A stretch of DNA of 8,516 nt, from the NCBI GenBank assembly GCA_900766785.1, contig CAAFWT010000152.1:1-8516 (forward strand), given 5' to 3'. The DNA comes from an uncultured Paraprevotella sp. GTDB taxonomy: Bacteria > Bacteroidota > Bacteroidia > Bacteroidales > Bacteroidaceae. Made by a program: the position numbers and the translations under genes. The number at the start of each line of letters is the position of its first letter. Position 1 is the first letter of the stretch. Shown piece after piece: positions 5,661 through 8,516 of this stretch. Under the pieces are notes generated by a model. It did not search any database. It saw only the letters and a program-made list of their open reading frames with translations, and was not told where the DNA came from.

Positions 5661-5698
5661 GGCAGTTCCACATGCATACATCCACATGTGAAACTGCC
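5661..5698 (-). other. Intercistronic hairpin between GH3 and phosphatase genes
   Basis: GGCAGTTCCACATG (5661-5674) and CATGTGAAACTGCC (5685-5698) form a 14-bp stem with a 10-nt loop; the single mismatch becomes a G-U pair in minus-strand RNA. No T-run follows in the direction of transcription, so a full terminator is unlikely. It could stabilise the upstream GH3 message or mark a processing or attenuation point that sets the ratio of the two products. Confidence 0.65.
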
Positions 5699-5719
5699 CT
5701 TGATAATCTCTCTTTGTCC

Positions 5720-7975
5720 CTACTTCAGAGTGAAAGATTTCTTCAGACGCAGATTGTCCGAAGCATTACCAACCAGGGCTTCAAACTTGCCAGGCTCTGC
5801 CTTCCACGAGGATGTCTCCTCGTCATAGAAGCTGAGTGCATCACGGCCTATGGTGATACTTACGTCCTGGCTCTCACCTGGATTCAGATGTACCTTCTGG
5901 AATCCCTTGAGCTCCTTGTAGGGGCGGTCCACCGAGGACTTCACATCATGAACGTACAGCTGCACCGTCTCAGAGCCTGCACGCTGCCCCGTGTTGGTCA
6001 CACGCACCGTGAAGGTTATGTTTCCCTCGGGAGTCATCTCTGCCTTATCCATTCTCAGATCGGTCAGGGTGAAGGTGGTGTAACTCAATCCGTGACCGAA
6101 GGCAAAGAGGGGACGAGTCTTCTCCTTGTCCGCCCATCGGTAACCCACATAGATGCCTTCCTTGTATTCCTCATCGATGATGTTCCCAGGAGTCTGGGCA
6201 CCACCCTCCTGACGCCATGTGCCGGGATAGGAATCCAGGGCATGAGCACCCACCTCCTCCAGCGAGGACACCCAAGTATAGGGCAACTTGCCGCTGGGAT
6301 TGACATCTCCCACCAGTACCGAAGCCAGGGCACGGCCAGCCTCGGAACCTATAAACCATCCCTGAACGATGGCCGGCACGCGTGACTTCCAGGGCATGGC
6401 CACAGGATTACCCGAGATGTTGACATACACAAAGTTCCTGTTGGCCTTTGCCAAAGCCTCTATCACCCGGTCCTGGTCATAAGGTAATTCATACTGCTTG
6501 CGGTCATGACCCTCACAGTCCTGATAATCACTCTTGTTCAGTCCGCCAAACATGATGACATAGTCGGCAGCCTTGGCCTTCTCCACAGCCTCCTCTATCA
6601 ACTCCTCAGGCGAACGCTTATCATTGAGGTCCTGACCCGTGGTCACACCATTATAATTGCCAGAGACATCACCCACATATCCACGGGCAAAGTCCACCTC
6701 TATGCCCTGCTTCTGCAAACGGGTCCTCAAGCCCTCCAGAGGAGATATCTCATGCTGCACCTTCAGGCTTGAACTGCCTCCGCCCACGGTCATCATCTTG
6801 ATGGCATTCTCTCCCACCACCAGCACACGCTTGGCCTGAGACATATCGATGGGCAACACATTGCCATTGTTCTGAAGCAATACGATACCTTCCTGAGCCA
6901 CCTTGAGCGCAGTCTCATAATGAGATTCCGAACAGAGAAAACCCTGCGGACGATTCCTGTTCATGGTGGTACGATAGAACAAGCGGAGCACACGGCGAAC
7001 CTTCTCGTCCAGTTCCTCTGTGCCATACTTGCCCTCCTTGATACCCTTATAATAAGGAAGAGCCAGGAAATAACTGTCATAAGCATTGCTGGCACCCATG
7101 GTGAGGCCATTGGTCCAGGAGCCAAACTCCATATCCAGCCCATTCCTGATGGCCTGGTCGGTGTCATGAGCACCGCCCCAGTCACTCACCACCACTCCAT
7201 CGAAGGCCCAGTCGCGCTTCAGTATCTGATTCAGAGTCCATTGGTTATGACAGTTGTGCTCATTCTTATACAGGTTATATGCACCCATGATGGCCCACGA
7301 ATGACCCTTCTGGATGGCTGCCTTGAAGGCAGGCAGGTATATCTCGTGCAGAGCACGGTCACTCACCACCACATTCACCTGATGACGATATTCCTCATCA
7401 TTGTTCAGACAATAATGCTTCACACAGGCCGACACACCCTTGGACTGCAGTCCCTGAATGTAAGGAACCACCAGCGTGGAAGCCAAGAAAGGATCCTCAC
7501 CCATATACTCAAAGTTGCGCCCATTGAGAGGAGTACGCAGGATATTCACACCCGGCCCCAGTATCATATCCTTGCCACGGTAGAGAGCCTCTTCTCCCAG
7601 AGCCTCACCATAGATGCGTGCCATCTGAGGATTCCACGAAGCAGCCAGGCAGGAGAGTGCAGGAAAAGCCACACAGGAATCATTCGTCTGGCCAGCCTGC
7701 TCCCATTCATCCCAAAGCACATCAGGACGTACACCATGAGGACCATCGTCAGTCCAGAAATCAGAAAAGCCCAAACGGGGAACACCAGCCGACGAAAACT
7801 TACTCTGAGCATGTATCACCCTGATTTTCTCCATAAGAGTCATACGCGAAAGAGCATCCTCTATGCGCTCCTCCACAGGTTTGCTATTGTCCAGATAAAC
7901 AGGCAAGGACTGCTGAGCCCATGCCACAGAAGCCACCAGGAAGGACAAAGCGCCACACAAAACTATTCTTCTCAT
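5720..7975 (-). CDS. Exported glycoside hydrolase family 3 beta-glycosidase (beta-glucosidase type)
   Basis: The 751-residue product has the full GH3 layout: an N-terminal TIM-barrel-like domain (about 35-340), an alpha/beta C-terminal domain (about 360-570), and a fibronectin III-like domain (about 660-735). FGHGLSYTTF (626-635), typical of bacterial GH3, precedes the last domain. D265 in VVVSDWGG is the expected nucleophile and E488 in DCEGHDR the likely acid/base. NILRTPLNGRNFEYMGEDP (144-162) and VKHYCLNN (185-192) are substrate-pocket motifs. Hydrolysis removes terminal non-reducing beta-linked sugars; whether glucose or xylose cannot be read here. MRRIVLCGALSFLVASVAWA (1-20) is a signal peptide cut after AWA, so the protein is periplasmic. 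The start at 7975 matches the signal peptide; the 15 extra codons up to 8020 do not. The acid phosphatase gene follows. No SusC/D, regulator or other glycosidase is visible, so this is not a complete polysaccharide locus within the window. Confidence 0.95.
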   Translation of the reverse strand: MRRIVLCGALSFLVASVAWAQQSLPVYLDNSKPVEERIEDALSRMTLMEKIRVIHAQSKFSSAGVPRLGFSDFWTDDGPHGVRPDVLWDEWEQAGQTNDSCVAFPALSCLAASWNPQMARIYGEALGEEALYRGKDMILGPGVNILRTPLNGRNFEYMGEDPFLASTLVVPYIQGLQSKGVSACVKHYCLNNDEEYRHQVNVVVSDRALHEIYLPAFKAAIQKGHSWAIMGAYNLYKNEHNCHNQWTLNQILKRDWAFDGVVVSDWGGAHDTDQAIRNGLDMEFGSWTNGLTMGASNAYDSYFLALPYYKGIKEGKYGTEELDEKVRRVLRLFYRTTMNRNRPQGFLCSESHYETALKVAQEGIVLLQNNGNVLPIDMSQAKRVLVVGENAIKMMTVGGGSSSLKVQHEISPLEGLRTRLQKQGIEVDFARGYVGDVSGNYNGVTTGQDLNDKRSPEELIEEAVEKAKAADYVIMFGGLNKSDYQDCEGHDRKQYELPYDQDRVIEALAKANRNFVYVNISGNPVAMPWKSRVPAIVQGWFIGSEAGRALASVLVGDVNPSGKLPYTWVSSLEEVGAHALDSYPGTWRQEGGAQTPGNIIDEEYKEGIYVGYRWADKEKTRPLFAFGHGLSYTTFTLTDLRMDKAEMTPEGNITFTVRVTNTGQRAGSETVQLYVHDVKSSVDRPYKELKGFQKVHLNPGESQDVSITIGRDALSFYDEETSSWKAEPGKFEALVGNASDNLRLKKSFTLK

Positions 7976-8073
7976 AATCACGGATATAAATAGATCAATT
8001 CTTTGATTCCACGCAAACACTCCAGCCAGACAGGCATCACCACAGGCTGGAGCACACCATCTTTAGGTATATG

Positions 8074-8081
8074 CAAAGGTA
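8074..8081 (-). promoter_or_regulatory. Possible -7 element for the GH3-phosphatase operon
   Basis: On the minus strand this reads TACCTTTG followed by C, an exact match to TAnnTTTG. The expected TTTG about 19 bp further upstream is absent; the nearest weak candidate, CTTG (8100-8097), is at 15 bp. If used, it would give a leader of roughly 90 nt before the ATG at 7975. It may be an activator-dependent promoter, which would suit a sugar-induced gene, but this is inference. Confidence 0.45.
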
Positions 8082-8397
8082 TCAAAATATCTTTCTCAAG
8101 CCACCACCTTCCAAAGCATTTTCGCAAGATAATATCCCATCAGCCCCATTCAAGCAAGCGGATTTCCCGCCTCACCCACACCTGACACTTTGCTCATATT
8201 TGCACGTTTCCGCTTACTTCCTGCATTCCCATCACACATACAGAATCGCCCAAAACGGACAGAGTGGGACCTTGCATGCATTCGAGCTACGCAGAAATGG
8301 GCTAAAAACGACCCCAAAAGCCCATACATCACACCTTGCCGTCGCGTATCATCAGCGACACACGTTTGTCTTGTGATACGTCTCTTCTGTCCCCTCC
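8082..8397 (+). other. Noncoding region with hairpins; possible structured 5' leader
   Basis: No convincing gene lies here. CATATTTG (8195-8202) followed by C is a one-mismatch plus-strand -7 element without a matching -33. Downstream come an 8-bp palindrome TGCATGCA (8273-8280), a hairpin ATGGGCT/AGCCCAT with a 15-nt loop (8297-8303, 8319-8325), and a second hairpin CGTATCA/TGATACG (8345-8351, 8374-8380) that encloses GACA/TGTC (8357-8360, 8367-8370). These would lie in a leader of about 190 nt ahead of the ORF at 8398, suggesting a cis-acting RNA or a repeat. Reading frames through the area on both strands are short and lack start signals. Confidence 0.45.
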
Positions 8398-8516
8398 ATG
8401 ATAGAAAAACAATTCAGAGGACAGGGATTCATGGATGCCACAAACATGAACGAGCATGGGAAGGTGGTACTGTACTTGGCACGTGAGATATTGATGATTC
8501 TGTCCTCAAGCGGCTG
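8398..8516 (+). CDS. Unrecognised gene, 5' end only (runs off the window)
   Basis: An open frame begins at ATG 8398 and is still open at the last base. It encodes at least 39 residues, beginning MIEKQFRGQGFMDATNMNEH and continuing into a hydrophobic helix-like KVVLYLAREILMILSSSG. A second ATG at 8431, preceded by the purine-rich GGACAGGGATTC, may be the true start, giving MDATNMNEHG. An in-frame TGA at 8374-8376 closes the frame upstream. I do not recognise the product. The amphipathic helix after a polar N-terminus would fit a cytoplasmic or membrane-associated protein. It is read divergently from the GH3 operon. Confidence 0.5.
   Translation, partial: MIEKQFRGQGFMDATNMNEHGKVVLYLAREILMILSSSG

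Noticed and set aside
6920..7993. 357-codon plus-strand open frame antisense to the GH3 gene
   Set aside because: It lies wholly opposite a gene with intact GH3 motifs, has no recognisable domain, and its composition is that of a shadow frame.
7976..8020. Upstream start of the GH3 gene at 8020
   Set aside because: It would put 15 charged or polar residues ahead of a perfectly placed signal peptide; the start at 7975 is preferred.

Overview
The window looks like a chromosomal segment from a Bacteroidales bacterium, most likely Prevotella/Segatella or a close relative. The reasons are Bacteroidetes-type promoters (TTTG, 19 bp, TAnnTTTG), lack of strong Shine-Dalgarno sites, a RecQ-type C-terminal domain of the kind I know from Bacteroidetes RecQ, an exported GH3 glycosidase and a class A acid phosphatase, and dense intergenic repeats built on a CTGCCTGGAGGGCAG box. 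The assignment rests on recognition by eye; no search was run.

Left part (1-3017): one gene, a minus-strand ATPase with a C-terminal PD-(D/E)XK-type nuclease motif (775-2214), lies inside a nest of repeats. Long imperfect inverted copies (444-737 and 2281-2631) bracket the gene and its promoter closely. A second repeat unit occurs directly at 1-118 and 2584-2701, so the gene is also bracketed by direct repeats. A hairpin followed by a T-tract (116-142) looks like the terminator of a plus-strand gene lying left of the window. The rest of this part appears noncoding and hairpin-rich. The ATPase promoter carries a 9-bp inverted repeat that could be an operator.

Middle (3018-4874): a well-formed promoter drives a plus-strand pair. 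The first gene is a 243-residue stand-alone protein matching only the RQC winged-helix and extreme C-terminal regions of Bacteroidetes RecQ, with no helicase motor. The second, 47 bp downstream, is a type I mannose-6-phosphate isomerase (manA). A strong hairpin at 4827-4874 terminates this unit and probably the converging one.

Right part (4893-8081): a minus-strand pair encodes an exported GH3 beta-glycosidase (7975-5720) followed by an exported class A acid phosphatase (5624-4893), with a 14-bp hairpin between them. They probably act in the periplasm, removing sugars and phosphate from imported substrates.

Right end (8082-8516): about 300 bp of noncoding, hairpin-bearing sequence precedes the 5' end of a plus-strand gene that leaves the window and whose product I do not recognise.

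The best candidates for something undescribed are the repeat-bracketed ATPase/nuclease cassette, the motor-less RecQ C-terminal protein beside manA, and the structured leader at the right end.
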